Positions 20,345 through 20,673 of a stretch of 20,673 bases of DNA are shown piece after piece. A program made the translations under genes and the position numbers. The notes under the pieces were generated by a model. The model saw nothing but the letters and a program-made list of their open reading frames with translations. It was not told the DNA's origin and did not search any database. Location of the stretch: positions 1 through 20,673 of the forward strand of contig NGBS01000092.1 of the NCBI GenBank assembly GCA_002245135.1. The letters run 5' to 3'. The stretch comes from Proteromonas lacertae. Taxonomy: Eukaryota; Sar; Bigyra; Opalinata; Proteromonadidae. Positions within the stretch are counted from its first letter, which is position 1; each line of letters starts with the position of its first letter.

Positions 20345-20673
20345 GAATTTAAAGAAAACTAATGAAAATGTTTTATTTTGATTATTTTTTTTTATATGAG
20401 AGAGATAAATCAAACAGAATGAGAAATCTAAACCAGATTATTATTTTTTAAAATAGTCTTTATTACAAGATATGCGAATATCAACATTAAATGTGAGGAT
20501 GTTAAGTATATATCATGTTAATTAACGAATATAAAATTTGAAACAAAAACAACCAATAATATTGAACCAAGTGTTTAGAAAGTTCTAGAAGGTGAAAAAT
20601 GAACTTTATATAGAAGATTCCTATATAAAAATATTTTAAGTTCATTACCCCTTAATTATAGTTTTTTTTTGTT
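20345..20673. other. Intergenic region right of GlnRS (329 bp)
   Basis: No coding region or RNA gene is visible. The first 200 bp are plain AT-rich 3' flank of GlnRS. The last 120 bp hold the heat-shock-type promoter described separately. No ATG of a next gene is seen before the edge. Confidence 0.6.
20553..20630 (+). promoter_or_regulatory. Heat-shock-type promoter: CCAAT, HSE, TATA box
   Basis: A CCAAT lies at 20553-20557. A perfect three-unit heat-shock element, GAAagTTCtaGAA, lies at 20578-20590, matching nGAAnnTTCnnGAAn. A TATA box, TATATAAAA, lies at 20622-20630, about 32 bp further on. A CCCCT (reverse of the stress-response core AGGGG) is at 20648-20652. The order and spacing match promoters of heat-shock genes known from other eukaryotes, pointing to a + strand gene starting beyond 20673. 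The TATA box sits in a hairpin-like sequence (20599-20645: ATGAACTT/AAGTTCAT outside, TATATAG/CTATATA inside). Confidence 0.55.

Noticed and set aside
1-20673. Ciliate-type genetic code with TAA/TAG read as Gln, suggested by many interrupted frames and tiny introns.
   Set aside because: The interruptions disappear when GTAT...TAG introns are removed. Genes such as Bdp1, BolA and eIF4G end at TAA just where the family ends.
1-20673. tRNA or other RNA genes, expected near Pol III factors.
   Set aside because: I found no GGTTCGAATCC-like B box with a cloverleaf partner. A tRNAscan-SE run would settle it.
1-20673. Virus-derived or retroelement remains.
   Set aside because: No reverse transcriptase, integrase, capsid or long terminal repeat sequence was recognised.

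Overview
The window is a gene-dense piece of a nuclear genome from an AT-rich, compact, probably single-celled eukaryote; I cannot place the lineage. Evidence: nine of the ten genes are split by tiny spliceosomal introns (49 inferred, nearly all 22-55 nt). Every one ends in TAG and 46 begin with GTAT. Intergenic gaps are mostly 50-200 bp. The products are unmistakably eukaryotic: TFIIIC and TFIIIB subunits, eIF4G, a eukaryote-type glutaminyl-tRNA synthetase with its N-terminal appended domain, and a BolA protein with a mitochondrial presequence. The standard genetic code fits; genes end in TAA, one in TAG.

Layout. 1-4126 (-): the largest TFIIIC subunit (GTF3C1/Tfc3 type), C-terminus cut by the window edge. 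4191-4532 (+): an unrecognised 94-aa protein, sharing a 64-bp divergent promoter with TFIIIC. 4587-5294 (-): an unrecognised basic 216-aa protein. 5413-5872 (+): mitochondrial BolA1. 6014-10478 (+): a roughly 1470-aa coiled-coil protein with a nearly perfect 300-bp tandem repeat. 10604-11201 (+): a very short Bdp1 (TFIIIB B'' SANT subunit). 11374-12168 (-): an intronless Cys-rich protein with base composition unlike its neighbours. 12520-15680 (-): a 903-aa AT-hook, charged coiled-coil protein of unknown function. 15876-17693 (-): eIF4G (MIF4G plus MA3). 17854-20344 (+): glutaminyl-tRNA synthetase, divergent from eIF4G across 160 bp. 20345-20673: no gene, but a CCAAT, heat-shock element and TATA-box arrangement that looks like the promoter of a gene just off the right edge.

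Functionally the window is rich in housekeeping genes for RNA polymerase III transcription (TFIIIC, Bdp1) and translation (eIF4G, GlnRS). In the Pol III pathway TFIIIC binds the internal promoter and recruits TFIIIB, of which Bdp1 is a part. This looks like coincidence in a compact genome; I see no evidence of an operon or a novel system.

The main oddities are frame slips that introns do not explain (one in the coiled-coil gene, four in 340 nt of GlnRS, one at a TFIIIC splice junction), the homogenised coding repeat, the compositional-outlier gene flanked by a 10-bp direct repeat, and the heat-shock-type promoter at the right edge. No tRNA, rRNA, CRISPR or recognisable transposon was found.
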